Positions 32,992 to 45,100 of a stretch of 64,000 nucleotides of DNA are shown one piece after another. The stretch is from Pleodorina starrii. Taxonomy: Eukaryota > Chlorophyta > Chlorophyceae > Chlamydomonadales > Volvocaceae. The translations under genes and the position numbers were made by a program. The notes beneath the pieces are model-generated. The model was not told the origin of the DNA. It ran no database searches and saw nothing but the letters and a program-made list of their open reading frames with translations. Each line of letters starts with the position of its first letter. The stretch's first letter is position 1. The DNA lies in assembly GCA_030267565.1 (NCBI GenBank), contig BRXU01000004.1, positions 2,238,501-2,302,500 of the forward strand. Reading direction: 5' to 3'.

Positions 32992-35900
32992 CTAGGACGC
33001 AGGCTTCCGCGCCCTCTCCAGCAGCGGCCCCATCTCCCCGCGCGCCGCCAGCAGCTTGAGCAGGTTGAAGAGAAAGGGCACGTAGTTGTGCTTCCGCCGC
33101 ACGTTCTCGTCGTGCCACGCGCGGTGCTTCGCCTGCTCGGCTGCAAGCGCCTCTTGCAACCTGAGGACGCCGGATAGCGGAGGGTGAGATGGGTATTGGG
33201 TGGCACCTGGGGCAACACATCGAGGGCCGCCCAGGCGAGCAACATAGGCGGCGCGACGGTGCACCTGGAACCGAATGGGAGCAGGGGATGACTCGGCCCC
33301 AACCAGCTGGCAACGCAAGCAGGGAAGCACGCAGGGCGCGACTTTCTGGTGGTCGTTTTCGCCGTGCCCGGCTTTGCCAGCAGAGTCGCCCGTGGGGCGC
33401 TGGAACGGCAATTGCTATGGGAGGCGGGTCTGATGTAATAAGCAAAGATCCTTAAGTGTGTTAGGACCCGCGATAGGCTTCTTAACGCTCGCGCCTCCAG
33501 AACGCGCAAGGCCCGCGGGGAGCCCCAGCCCGCCGGAGCCTTGTCCGAGCCTTCAGCCAGGGCCCCCTTCTCCCGCGCTCCGACCCTCTCCCCTCAGTCC
33601 TGAAGAAATCGCGAAGAACGACGGCTAGACACGCAGACAGTCACTGCACGCACGCACCGGACAACCGAAAGGAACTGAGGGCCAGCCTGTCGCCCAACCC
33701 CAACGCACACCCTCCGGCCCCCAAGCGAGACTCACGCCGACACCTCGGTCTCGGCCTCTATGAGCTGTGCCTGCGTTATGTGTTCCAGGGGGGGCAATCG
33801 CAGAGGGCGTCAAGCAGCCACAGACCGCGGGCCGTCAGCACCTTGCTGGGTAGTAGAGACTCCATGAAACCGTGCGGCCGTATGACCAAAAACGGGCGGC
33901 ACGGCTCGCGCAGAGCCCATGCTTCGCTGCAACAGCCCCAGGCCCAGACTGCGTGTCCATGCGCTTCGGGAGACAACAACGCCGCCGCCCGCGCCCAGGC
34001 CTCATGGTGGAGGCGGCTCGTACCTTTCCGATGTGTGGGCATGGATCAGGTTAAGAGTTGTACACCGTGGCGCACTAACACGGACCGGATGCGGCTTCAG
34101 ACTGCCACGTAGGGGAAGGGGGTGCCCTGCCTTCCTAAAGCACACGCATTGAAGCGCACGCGCAGTGCCAATGCTGATGAATGCCTGCCGTCCCCCTTGA
34201 CTGCGCCGCGACCGGACCCCACAGGGGCGTCCCGGTTACGGTGCGCCCCCATGGTTCAACGGCGGCAACAACAGCAGCGTCAGGTAAAGGGCAAGGGCCC
34301 GAACGCAACCGCCCTTGCGGTCGTCGCCGTGGGGCGCCCACGTGGCCAGCAAGATTGCCCTCCCTCCCGCGCGTGAAACGCCCGCCCCCTGGGCATGCCC
34401 CGCACCTTGGCACACGCCCCCGCCATTCCCGCGCCCCCAAACTCCCACACAGCTTCGCCAGATATATGCATGCGCCCCCCTACCCCCCAGGTAATCCTCA
34501 GGTAATATCCCAGGTAACTGCGTTGCGTTCCCTCGTCCCGGGCCGTTCCTTTACCCCCCGGCCGGCTTTCCGCAATCCGCTTCACACCATTGCCGCGACC
34601 GCTTGGCCCTCTAAACGTGCGCTCCGCCCCGTCTCACCGTCCCTACCCCCGCCGCGGCCGCCAGCTCGTCCCGCCGCGCCGTCGCCGCCGCCAGCCTGCT
34701 GCCGTACAGGTCCATCCGGTTTCCCACGAGCGCCATGAGGTTGAAACGGATCTCACTGGCCGCGTAGCAATCCATTCGGGCGGTGATGTGTGGGCCCACA
34801 CGGTCCAACCAGTCGACCTGGTGTGATGGGGCGGAAGGCAAGCGGGCGGGAACGTGAGCGGGCGGGGTTCTAGAGATATCCCACCTCGTGCCCTTCGGCT
34901 CCACGTTTCTTAAACCCAGTCACCGTAACGGTCACGCTATAGAGGAAGGGGCAGCTGGCATAGCTGGAGGCCCCTGGGGTGTCCGCCGCGAGAGCGGAAG
35001 GGGCGGGGTGGCGCCAGTCTTCGCTACTAGCCACGCGAGAGAGCACGCCCTGGCTCGGGGCCGCAGACTTGTCTGTAAAACTCCGCGGCCTCCTGCACGG
35101 CTGCAACTGGAAGCCACCTAAAGAGGCCGCTATACCTAGAGAGGCCGCCAGACCCAGCAGCCAGGGTTAACGAGCAGCCGCGAGGACCGTACATCAGCGG
35201 CGACCGGTTGCTCGCTGTCCCTTCCCTCGCCGTCTCCGTCTCCGCTGCGGTACCTTCTTCTTACCCCCGCGGAGGCGCACGGTCGGCAAGCGGAGGCTCA
35301 CGCTCGCCTCCCTAGGCCAGCGTTCTGTCGTCCCGCCGTCCCGCTCACCGTGGTGCACTCGCCCAGGTCGATGGGCCCTGCTTGGAGGCCGTCGAGTTCG
35401 TACAGCCTTCCGCCCACGGGAACTGGCTGGCGGCGCCAGGCGGAGGAGGCGGACGGACGGAACGAACGCCGTGGGGGAAGAGGAGCACGCAGATGGGTGG
35501 ACGGGCGGCAACGGGGTTGATTGGGGACAGGAGGAGTGGTTGGGAGCTGAGGAGAGCGCGCTCTGCAAAGGAGCGATTGTGAGTGGGGCGCTGAACAATC
35601 TGGTAGCATCAGGGGAGCATGAAGGTTTCGGAGCGGGTCTCGAGATCTTGCAACCGAGGAGGTGAGGTGGCCGCGGCGCCGGCTAGCGCAGGCAGGCGCA
35701 AAGCACGCGGCTGCGCTCACCGCAGTATCGCTGCCACCGGGACGCAGCTCTCATCCACGTGCTACCTTACACAACCATGGATGCACGTGGGGTCAATCGA
35801 CTTCAGCCCCGCCGGCGAGATGCGAGGAAGCACCGGGCGCGGGCGACAAGCGACCCCCACTGCAAGCCGTTCCCGCTGCACGGCACCTCCTGCCCTACCC

Positions 35901-37805
35901 TCCTCGCCCTTTGCAGCGTCCGCACCATACCGTAGCTGATAAAGTGGTACGCCTCGCCGCTCTCCTCCTGGTCCTTTTCCTCGTCATGCACCAGGGGCTC
36001 CGGCCGGGCGAAGCTGTTGTGCGCGGTCCGGATCAAGTCGCTGTTGCTGATTGCCAGACCTGGACGGAGGTGGCAGCAAGTGCAGGCCCGCCAGCACAAG
36101 ACAAGGACCGGGATTGCCGGGCCCCGACAGGGTCGGACGGACGGGAGCAGCCACACGGGGGCGATGGAGGGCCGTGCCACCACAGTGCGACCAGTGCAAG
36201 GAACCGCAACCGCATGGCCATCCTCCAAACCACGTCTCCCGCCCCGCCCTGCCGCGCATTCAATGCAACGCAGCCGGGCTCGTCCACGGCTGCAAGCTAC
36301 AGGCGCTGCCGCGGTCCTGCGCGTACGTCATCCTGCACGGGAAGCGAACGCGCACTCACCCACCCGCCCACCCACCCACCCAACCACCCACCCACCCGCC
36401 CACCCACCCACGCACCCTTCATGGTGGGGTCAAAGTCCGCCACAAAGTCCCGGAAGTTGTTCAGCTCGGAACCCAGGTCCAGCTCCGGGCAGTTGAGCAG
36501 GATGGACAGGATGGCCTGGGGCGGGTGCGAGGGTGAGTGAAGGCGGGAGAGGGCGACATGTAAGGGGGCCACAGGCGCGTTTGGAATGGCACTCGCTCCG
36601 CCTTCGGTTAACTGCGTACTACAATGTGTCAATCGAATGGTGAAGGGGGATACAGCAGTTGTGCGGCTTGGTGGTGGTGAGGGGCTGGACCTGTGCCTCC
36701 CCACTCTTGACGCGGAACTCCCGAGGGGCCACGCCATGCGAAGTGCACGGGCGGGGAATGGCGGCGGGAAGATGCAACTGGCCAGAAGGGGCACAAAGGC
36801 AGGGCATCCCTGACGCCGCTTGCAGCCACGTGCAAGAGCACAATGCATGCAGGACCTACTTGCGTGGCGCAAGCGTTCGTGATGACCTGCTTCGCGAAAA
36901 ACACGCCAGGGGCGTCCGGCGACGCCTGGCGCGTTTTCGCTGTCTCCTTCCATTTAAATAGGAATATCAAACCGAACACGGGACTGCGCATGGTTGCATT
37001 GCAGGGAGGAAGGGTGCGGGCAGGGATGGGCTTGCGCGGGGTTGAGGCAGGGAGCCGGATTGGGGGCCGGACTGAGCCCTGCGGCCGTCCGTGCAACAAG
37101 ACCCTCCCAGATGCCAAAGCGAGAACCCATGCGCCTCACACACGACAGGACGCTTTGGCAAAGCCTAGACAGGACACAGAACACACACATCCTCGCCCTT
37201 TGGCCTTCTACCGAAGTAGCTTTCCCCACGGCTGGCCAGTCCCCACCGGGCTGTGGGCTTCCACCCTGATAACCTCGAATGCGCGCACTAACTATCGAAT
37301 ACCGGCACCGGATGACTGCCTGCAGGACAGCCGCGCTGCGCGCTTAAGGGCCGTCGCAAGACATACCTGAGCTCCCTCAGCTGGTCCAGGGACCACAGCT
37401 CCTCGACCTGCACCCCCTTCACCCCAATCTGCTGGATGAGCTCCGTGAACACGCCTGCGGCCATCCCCCCACGGCGCAAGGACGCCGAGCGGTGTCGGGG
37501 CGCCCAAGGGCTCGGTGTCATTAGGTTGTGCCGCCGTGCCGGGGGATGATATATTCCACTGAATTAGATTCCACCTTCCTTGACTGGAATAGGTTCCACC
37601 AAAACAATCAAGCAGCGATCTTCCACCGCCCTTGGCTAGGATGCCTTCAACCTAAACATTCAAACAGCGACCTTCCACTTCCTTTGGCTGGGGTAGGTCC
37701 CACCTAAACATTCAAGCGGCAACTTTGCCTACAACCCTATCCATCAAATGTAATTTATCGCGACATCGCCATACCAGGATCTGATTCGATTGTCGTCCAC
37801 TCCAT
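32992..37805 (-). CDS. UCHL5: Ubiquitin C-terminal hydrolase UCHL5/UCH37, 9 exons
   Basis: Cysteine deubiquitinase (peptidase C12) that, in animals, binds the proteasome through RPN13 and the INO80 complex, and trims ubiquitin chains. Exons: 37775-37805, 37367-37454, 36860-36983, 36416-36515, 35931-36059, 35349-35422, 34647-34817, 33736-33770, 32992-33160. Phases agree and give 306 residues (human about 329). The 31-base first exon MEWTTIESDPG is the family N-terminus, which excludes the ATGs at 37,521 and 37,464 as the start. Catalytic set: Gln72 and Cys78 in KQVITNACATQ, His153 in EAYHFISY, Asp168 in LYELDGL. The C-terminal ULD-type tail keeps HDENVRRKHNYVPFLFNLLK, the part that contacts RPN13/INO80 partners. 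An intact enzyme is expected. Confidence 0.94.
35227..35264 (-). repeat. Dispersed element R2 in UCHL5 intron 6
   Basis: The minus strand reads GTAAGAAGAAGGTACCGCAG then CGGAGACGGAGACGGCG. It lies in the sense direction of the gene, opposite to most NAT10 copies. Confidence 0.75.
36358..36415 (-). repeat. GGGT tract starting at a UCHL5 donor
   Basis: On the sense strand intron 4 opens GTGCGTGGGTGGGTGGGC and continues as GGGT tetramers for about 55 bases. Confidence 0.75.
37569..37724 (+). repeat. Three-unit 52-base minisatellite
   Basis: Units start at 37,569, 37,621 and 37,673. Each begins TTCCAC, has CTTGGCT or CTTGACT about 10 bases in, and ends CAAGCAGCGATC or similar. Located in UCHL5 intron 1. 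Confidence 0.8.
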
Positions 37806-37954
37806 TTTTGAAGCACAGCCGACTAAACAAAACGCATTCAGAGCAATGTAGTGACAGTGCGCCGACACAAGGCCTCCCGTAAGGAGCGGCGGTACGAGTA
37901 TCCTCGCAGGAGGTAAGCTGCCGTACGGCTGTGTACGGCTGTGCTTTGGAGCGG

Positions 37955-37959
37955 TTACA
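37955..37959 (-). terminator. Candidate poly-A signal of the HAD gene
   Basis: TGTAA on the minus strand, about 940 bases past the HAD stop and 150 bases before the UCHL5 start. It is the nearest such motif downstream of that stop. Confidence 0.4.
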
Positions 37960-38896
37960 TTGCCTCGGAGAATCAGAAAAGCGCAATAATTATTCCTCGG
38001 CGCCCGTGCATCAAGAGCAGCAGCAGCAATGGCACTTCGTGCGTTTGGCAGCGGCGCCCTCGGCAGGCTTGGGCCGCAAGCTCACGTTAGGCCGCGCCAG
38101 GGAGGGGAGCAGGGGACGGGCCTCAGCTATCTTGCGCCGTCCCGCTTCCCGAAGTAAACCCGCCCGCCCCGCGCTCCAGAAAAGAAGGAAATCCGTGGAC
38201 TTCAAGCGGATCCTGGAGAAGCCGCGGAGAGATTGCAGCCGCCGCCCGCTTGCCACATTAAGAAAGACTGCGCTCGCTCGCGTGCATGAAACCACAGCTC
38301 CGCCCCATCACCTACGAGCTCCACCCGGCATCTCCGGCATCTCTAGGCGGCGCCCTCACTCTCGGCGGTCACCACCCGCGGGCATGGCCTGACCTTGGGA
38401 GGTGCCCAGACGGGCCCCACAGCCGTGGCACTGGCCAGCTCCGCACACCACCCTCTCCCCCAGACCCGCAGACCGGGCCGAAGCCACTTGAGGACATCGA
38501 CAGTTCGACACCCACACGATATGACGAGACGAAGGCCCCTGCTACGGTGCAGCGTCCGTCCCACACCATCTGCTGACCATCGCCACAGTGAGGCGCAGCG
38601 CAGCGCTGCGGTGAGGACGTGGGGATGGGAAGGTATGTGCCCGCCTGGGGGTCTTGGTGTGCGGCGCCGGCCCGTCTGCCCCCCGTCATCTGCCCCGCGC
38701 GCCCGCGCGCTGCGCACCGGCGGCTCGCCCCGGGGCGCCTGCCCGCCGCGCCGTGCGGGCCGTGCCGGCTCGTGCGGCCGTGTGGACGACCGGGTTGCCG
38801 CTGAGGAGGGCAATCGAGGGCCCCCAGCGAGCCATGCGGCCCATGCGGCCAGCCTTTAAGAACATGCCGTCGGGGCGAACCGTGGGTCGGTCGGTT

Positions 38897-41800
38897 TCAG
38901 GGCGGCGGCGGCACCAGCGTGTACGAGCTCTCCAACAACTCTTGCAGCTCCATCAGACTGCCCACCTGCACACAGGGGGGGGGGGCGCGGGTGGCGAAAG
39001 ACGACCGTGTATAGTTGTATAGTTGTGTAGTTGTTTCATTTGCCGGGCGGATTACGGCACTTGTGCGCTGTACGGAAGTTTACGACGGGACAAGATGCGA
39101 GTAATGCGCTTGGCGGGGTTAAACCAACCACAAACCGCAACGCGAGGTAGCGTCACCGAAGCGGGTTAAGGCAGGACCCCCACGACCGCCGTCACCCCGA
39201 CGCAAGATGGCAGGGGAGACGGCGCAGCCGTTCCCTTCTCCCGGAGTAGCGCCGGGCGGGCGCGACCTGTGTGAGCCCAGTCCGCAGGTCTTTAGGCCCC
39301 GCACGATCATCGCCCTGGAAAGCGCAGAGAACCCCGATCCCTAGAAACGATCCAGGCCCGAAACGCGCCCTACGACAAGTCCCCAGCCTCCGATAACCCC
39401 CGGCCCGACCCGTCCTACCCGAAATCACTGAGCTACCTAGCCAGCTAGCTAGATACCGGTACCCACCACGTGCGTCGGGCGCTGCTCCCCCTCAAACGAC
39501 TCCGGCCTGCGCCGCTGCGCCGCAGCTCCGTTGTTGCCGCTGCCGTCAGCGGTGTCCTCGCCGCTGTAGTCGAGCAGCACCGTGACGGCGCCGGCGCGGT
39601 TGCCGCTCACCTGCGCGCGCCCAGTCCGACCGACCAACGAGTCGACCCGCGTGCCATCCCCCATCCGTCAGACCCACGGGTCAGTTCCAGGGAACGCGAC
39701 CAAGCGAGCCTGGGCGCTCACCCCGAGTCTTCGGCTCCCGAATCGCGGCCTGTTACGGTATTACCAACTGCGTGACCCCCGGATTCGCTCCAGGGGATTT
39801 GCTCCGCGAAGAGCGACCATTGGCCGCCACACAGTGCGTCGTGCCTCGTTCAGCCACCTCCCTGGCGCAGCTTCGTCTCTGTTACCCTCCCTGGCGGAGC
39901 TTTGTCTCTATTACCCTCCCTGGCGCACACCGACCCTGGCTGCCGGCCCGCCCCTCACCACATCGTCCTTGACGCTGTCTCCCACCATGAGCACCTGGCC
40001 CACCTCCACCCGCCAGCTGGAGGCGATGTGATGCAGCGCGGCGGGGCTGGGCCTGGGACAGCGCAGAGGGGACGGAGGCAGGGATGGAAAGGGGCCTGGG
40101 GCAATTAGAACGGCCCGGGGCCTGGGGCGTGAGGTGATGGGGGCGGGACAGGAAGGGAGCATGGCAGGGCCGGAGAGACGCTGGGACGGGCGGGGGCGGT
40201 GCAGGGGGCGGTGAACGTACGACAGTTGGCTGCGAGGGAGAACTGCCTAACCGGGGGGCTTCGGGGGTGGGAGGCCCGTGGTTGCTCCTTACTTGTAGGG
40301 AAACTCGCACTCGCGGGTGATGGCGGGCTGGAAGGGCACAAGGCCCAGGAAGTCGTGGAAGTACTGCACGCTGCGCCGCACGTTGCGCGTGATGAGGCCC
40401 CTGAGGGTTGCAGAGGTCGGGGGGGTCGCGGAGGCCGCGGGGTTTGCGGGGGCCGGGGGGAGGGGCAGCGGGGGTTGCGGGCTGCAGGCCGGAAAGGACG
40501 CAGGAGGCACGCGGGGGGCGCGCCGGAAGCGCGGAGAGAAGGGGCGAAGGGGCTATATGGGGCAAGGGATGAAACGTGCGGATGGGACCGGCCACTTCCC
40601 AAGCGTCGGGAGTCGGCCGTCCAATTCGGGGCGGCTTGGGAGCCCTGGCCGGGCGGCCACACCCCGGTCGCCTCCCGGGCCTAGCCGCAGGCCCAAGCCG
40701 TCTTCTGGAAGCAAAGCCCGGCAAGGTAGCGCGCCACCGGGCAGCCGACCCCACCCACAGAGGCGGGGACCTGTTTCCAGCCCTCAAGCGCTTTCACCAC
40801 CGGACCCAGAGCATCGAGCTCGCCTGGCCTGGCCTGAGAGGCCACATCCGCTGCGTTTGAAAGCTCTGGCGGGCCCAACGGCCCGCCACACGGATGAGGC
40901 ATGGCCCGCACCTAGACGCCCTGTCTGCTCGCCTCGTCGAGGTCTCCCATGCCTCCCCGCCTGGGCCCACGCCACTCCCTTCCCCGCCGGGCCTTCTCCT
41001 GGGTTGCTAACACCCGTCAGAACAGCCATTTCGTTCACCGGGTTGCTGGTTTCTTAAAGGCCGTCACCGCACCTCGCGTCACTCCCACCCTACCCCGCCC
41101 CACCTGGGTAGCCCTTGCTGGTCCAGGAAGGCGCACAGCTCCAGCGCCCCCGGCATGAGCGCCATGTCCCGCAGGGCCTAAGGAGGTAGGAGGACGGTGG
41201 GCAGCACGTCAGCTGCGCTTTGGCGGCTGCTTCAATGTCCGGTGGCACCAGATACCTGCTTTCTCCCAAGCCCCAACACACACATGCACGTATACACACG
41301 CACACCTGCTCCTCGATTTCGGCAATGGTGGCGTAGGCGCGCGCGCGTTCGTCGTCGGGCCATTTGTTGATGACGTCCAGGATGTCCCCCTGGTGGGGCA
41401 GCAGCCCCACACGGCGCCTGGGAAAAAGAAAGGGAGCAGGGCAACCAGGGTGGCAACGGCTTTGCAGTGTTGTAGGCGCGAGGGCGGAGGAATGATGGGT
41501 GAACTATCGAAAATGGACGGACGGCGCGTGTCACAAGACAGTGGTGGGACATGGCACAGGCTCACGGGGATGGGTGGGGGAGGTTCCAGCCAGGCATGTC
41601 AGGCAGCCTTTCTGCCTGTGGTGCGTGTCGCCGTGGGCTTTGCCCCGTGATGTACCTTCCCAGGTGATGGGTGGGTGGGGTTTCTCGCGCGCCAGCCGTA
41701 CCTCATCTCGGCAAAGTCTATGACCGGTTTGAGCAGCGTGCCGTCCATATCTGCGCCATTGGACAACAGCGGCGTCTGAGATACGACTGCGAGTCCACGA

Positions 41801-41997
41801 TGTCACAGCTGCTGCATAATCGCGAGCAAGCAGCCCGCCAGGCGCCTACCAAACACAACGCCACGAAGTACAGGCTTTTCCCCGGGCTCCATCTTCGAGG
41901 CAAATGTGCGGCACGTCCGCAAGTTTGGTATTTGGCAACTACGCCAGAGCGCTCCGCACGCGCTCGGCGCCCTACGGAGGAGATAGCAGCCAGCCAT
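38897..41997 (-). CDS. HAD-superfamily hydrolase with organelle presequence, 8 exons
   Basis: Phosphatase-like enzyme of the haloacid dehalogenase superfamily, closest in memory to the plant HAD protein At2g33255. Exons: 41850-41997, 41702-41750, 41306-41417, 41104-41177, 40293-40400, 39959-40052, 39467-39610, 38897-38965. Phases agree and give 265 residues. Motif I is split by intron 1: LRGVVF joins DMDGTLLKPVIDF, giving nucleophile Asp50 and acid/base Asp52. Motif II lies in RGLITRN, the motif III lysine in FPYKPSP, and motif IV is MVGDSVKDDV. The first 35 residues (MAGCYLLRRAPSACGALWRS and on) are basic and hydroxylated, like a mitochondrial or plastid presequence. Substrate unknown. The gene shares a 173-base promoter region with the NUDCD1 homologue. 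Confidence 0.9.
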
Positions 41998-42170
41998 ACG
42001 TTAAAGTACCTCCCAGAATTGCGAGTGTAGCCCTTCTAGTTTGCGGAAGGGAAACCCAACGGTCAACCGAAACCACCAGCTGCTTCTGGACGTAAAAACC
42101 GCAAGTGCTTAATAGGAAAGCTGGTGAGCGTTTCTAATATTACGGACAGTACATATTTAAAATAGCAAAG
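41998..42170. promoter_or_regulatory. Bidirectional promoter region HAD / NUDCD1
   Basis: Only 173 bases separate the two start codons, so both 5' UTRs and promoters must overlap here or extend into the genes. It is noticeably richer in A/T than its flanks, with an AT-rich stretch (CATATTTAAAATAG) just before the NUDCD1 start. Confidence 0.6.
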
Positions 42171-45100
42171 ATGGCGGAGGAGCTGAAGCTAGAACAAAGC
42201 TTTATGCACACGCAATTTTCCAGCTGGCGACTTCAGCGACTGGCGACTGTCAATCGATACCAGCTCTGTGCGACAGGTCATGCGTCAGGTGTAGCAACGA
42301 CAGCGCTGGACTTCCTACACACTCGCGCTTCCGTGCTGCGGAACCATCTGCTGCAGAGCGAGGGCAGGCTCTTCATCTTCACCCAATCTGAACACAGGCC
42401 TGGATACTTTGTCTATGAACTATTGTCAGCTCCAGCCACGGACCAGGGCTTGCTGGCGTCTCAGGTTGCAGGTAGGCAGCAAAATTTTGGCCCATCCCTC
42501 GAGTCGCCCGCCCCCGCCGCGCGGCCCAAATCCCAAATCCCCCCGCATCAAATGCATCTGAGCGCCTCCACAACTACACAAGACGTGCACATGCATGCAC
42601 CTCGGGCCCGGAACTCCCGGGCTGCAAAGTACGGTACCAGGCCTCTTGACGCATGTACCGTATGTTTGCCTTCGTTCCGGTTGGGCCATGGCCAGAACTC
42701 GGACCGGATGCCGGCGAGGGTATCGCCGGGGGCGCCGTAGAGGCCGTGGTGGACTGCAGCCTGGCAGTCGTGGCGGACGCGGAGAAGGCCCAGCAGGCGC
42801 CGGGCGCGGAGCTGCCGCCGCCGGGTGGCGCCGCCACACCCACACAGCAGCACCAGGAGCAGGAGCAGCAGCTGCTGTTATCGCGCGGCCATGGCGATAT
42901 CGTGCTCATGTGGCGCCGGGGCGGACAGGTGTTGTACAGCAATGCCGTACATCCCCTTCGGCCGCGACTGCCGTACACCGGAGTGCGGCCGCTGGTGCTG
43001 GAAGCGGCCTTCGCGGCCGACAACGGTGCGCAGCGGAGGGGACGTGTACCGTGGGCGAGGGTGTGTGATGTGGGACGGGGGAATGATGGGGGTTCGGCGG
43101 CACGCCCGGCGGAGAGCCTGGCGCCAGCTGGTGTACCGGTACAGGTCTGTATGCCAATGCTCCGAAACCCGGCCCCCGGCCCCCGGTTCTCGGTCCTCGG
43201 CCCCGCAGGCGATATCACTGTGGTCGCGTGGGCGATGCGCAGCAAGGGGGAGCACCACCAGGCCGCCTGCTGCGAGGTGTTCGCGGTGACGCTGAGGGCC
43301 GTCGCTCCCGCCGCGGCAACGTGGCCGCCGGGCGAGCAGCGGGAGGCGGAAGCGGCGCCGGAGGCGGGGGCGGACCCGGACGGCACGGAAGCCGCGGCGG
43401 CGCGCGGTGGCGGCGGTGGCGGCCAGCTGCACCTCACCACCGTCGGCGTGAGGCTGCTACTGGTGGGTGGATGCGTGGGTGGGTGGGTGGTTGGGTCCAA
43501 GCGGAGGGTGAGAGCCGGGAAAGGGGGAGCCTGCATGCGTGCACGAGCGCGTGCATGCGTGCATGCATGTGTGCGGGGCCGGCGGGGCTGGTGGGGCGGC
43601 AGCCGCGTTGGTGCATGGCGTCCGGAAGTACGGGCGGGCGAGCGGGCGGGCGGGCGGGCGCTCGGACCAGCGGAGTGGCGCGGCTTGGCTCACGGCAAGC
43701 TCTGTATGGTTGTGGACAGTGGGCAGGTTGTGGCGTCAAGTCGGGCATTGGGCCCCTGAACCGCAGCCTATGCAGCGCTGGCGGGCGCCGCGTCGCTTTG
43801 CCGACACGCATGCCCCTTTGGATCCGGCTCCAGTCCTCTAGTAGCTCCAGCTGCGGCCCACAGCCTAAGCCACCCACGTGCTCACACCCCAACCCCGCCC
43901 CCTGTGCAGCGCACCAAGCTGCCGCCCCACCTGGTGCGGGTGCTGCCGCCCGGGCCCCCATCCGCTTTCGCTCCCACCGCGCCCGCGCCCGACGGTGGCG
44001 GATGCGTGCCTGGTGATCATGCTGCCCGAGTGGTGCTGCTGGGTTTCGACCCCAACACCGCGGGGCTGGAGGACGAGGAGGAGGCAGGTCCGTCGGGCTA
44101 CTCGGGGCGAGGTGAAGGGTCGGCAGGGCGGGAAGGGTCAGGGCGCAAAGGGGCGGGGTGGTAAGGGGCAGGGCGGGAAGGGGCGGGGTGGTAAGGGGCA
44201 GGGCGGGACGGGGCAGGGCGCAAAGGGGCGGGATGGTAAGGGTAGGGCGGTCGCCACACGACCGGGGGCGAGGCCCTCAGGCCGCAGCTCTGCGCCTCAC
44301 CTCGCCTCACCTGTCCAGCGGCATCGGATGGATTGGAGGCAGACGCGGACTATGTCGGTCGCTACTCATCGCCCATCGCTTCTGCTTGACAGAGCCGCTG
44401 CGGTAGCACGCGCTAATCCGCAATTCCGCATGTGCCGTCCGTGGCCCGCTGACCCTGGCCGGCGCCTCTCCGATCCATTCCGGTGGCGCCTTTCCAAACC
44501 AGTGGCCGTGCGCCAGCACGGCGCAGCGACGGCCAATACCGACCCAGCCCCAGCTCAGCCAGCCCGAAACATGCGCCTGGCCTCCGTGGCCCCTTCCTTG
44601 GGCCTCCAGCAGGGCCCGCCCCGATGCAGATGACACCGGCCGGTGCCGCCGCTGGCGCGGGCGCCGCAGCGGGCGACGACGACGATGACGACATGGACCC
44701 GCGCACGTTGGAGCAGGCCGCGGCGCGGTTGGCGCACATGACGAGTAGCGAGCGGGAGGGCGCGGCGCCGCCGCCGCAGTGGGCGGACATTTACAAGGAG
44801 AGCGGGCCGGACGGGGTGGGTGCCATGGGCGACGAGCCGGCCATCGACCTGGCGGCGTGGCGGCTGCCGAGCAGCGGAGGCGGAGGCGGAGACGGAGGGG
44901 ATAAGGTGGGCGGGTGGGTGGGTTGGAGCTTCAAGCTGGGCGGGCCTCTGCCTGTGGTGCGACGGGCTGGTCGTGGTTGGTGAGGAATCGGGCTTCCTCC
45001 CGTCGTCCTGTGCGCTGTCAGCCGCCAACCACCGCACCCGCCGCCTCCATTGCCCTCGCACCGCCGCGCATCCCCTCCCCAAACCCCCACCGGCGCCGCA

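Noticed and set aside
37288..37521. ATG at 37,521 as the UCHL5 start
   Set aside because: It lacks the conserved WxxIESDPG N-terminus, which is found intact in a 31-base exon at 37,775-37,805 with matching phase.
41531..41806. MDGTL at 41,748 as the HAD protein start
   Set aside because: An upstream exon ending LRGVVF joins in phase and restores the family motif VVFDMDGTL plus a presequence.
42653..43759. Single 368-codon frame across NUDCD1 exon 2 and beyond
   Set aside because: The frame runs through introns 2 and 3. Conserved segments fit only when those are removed at GT-AG sites.
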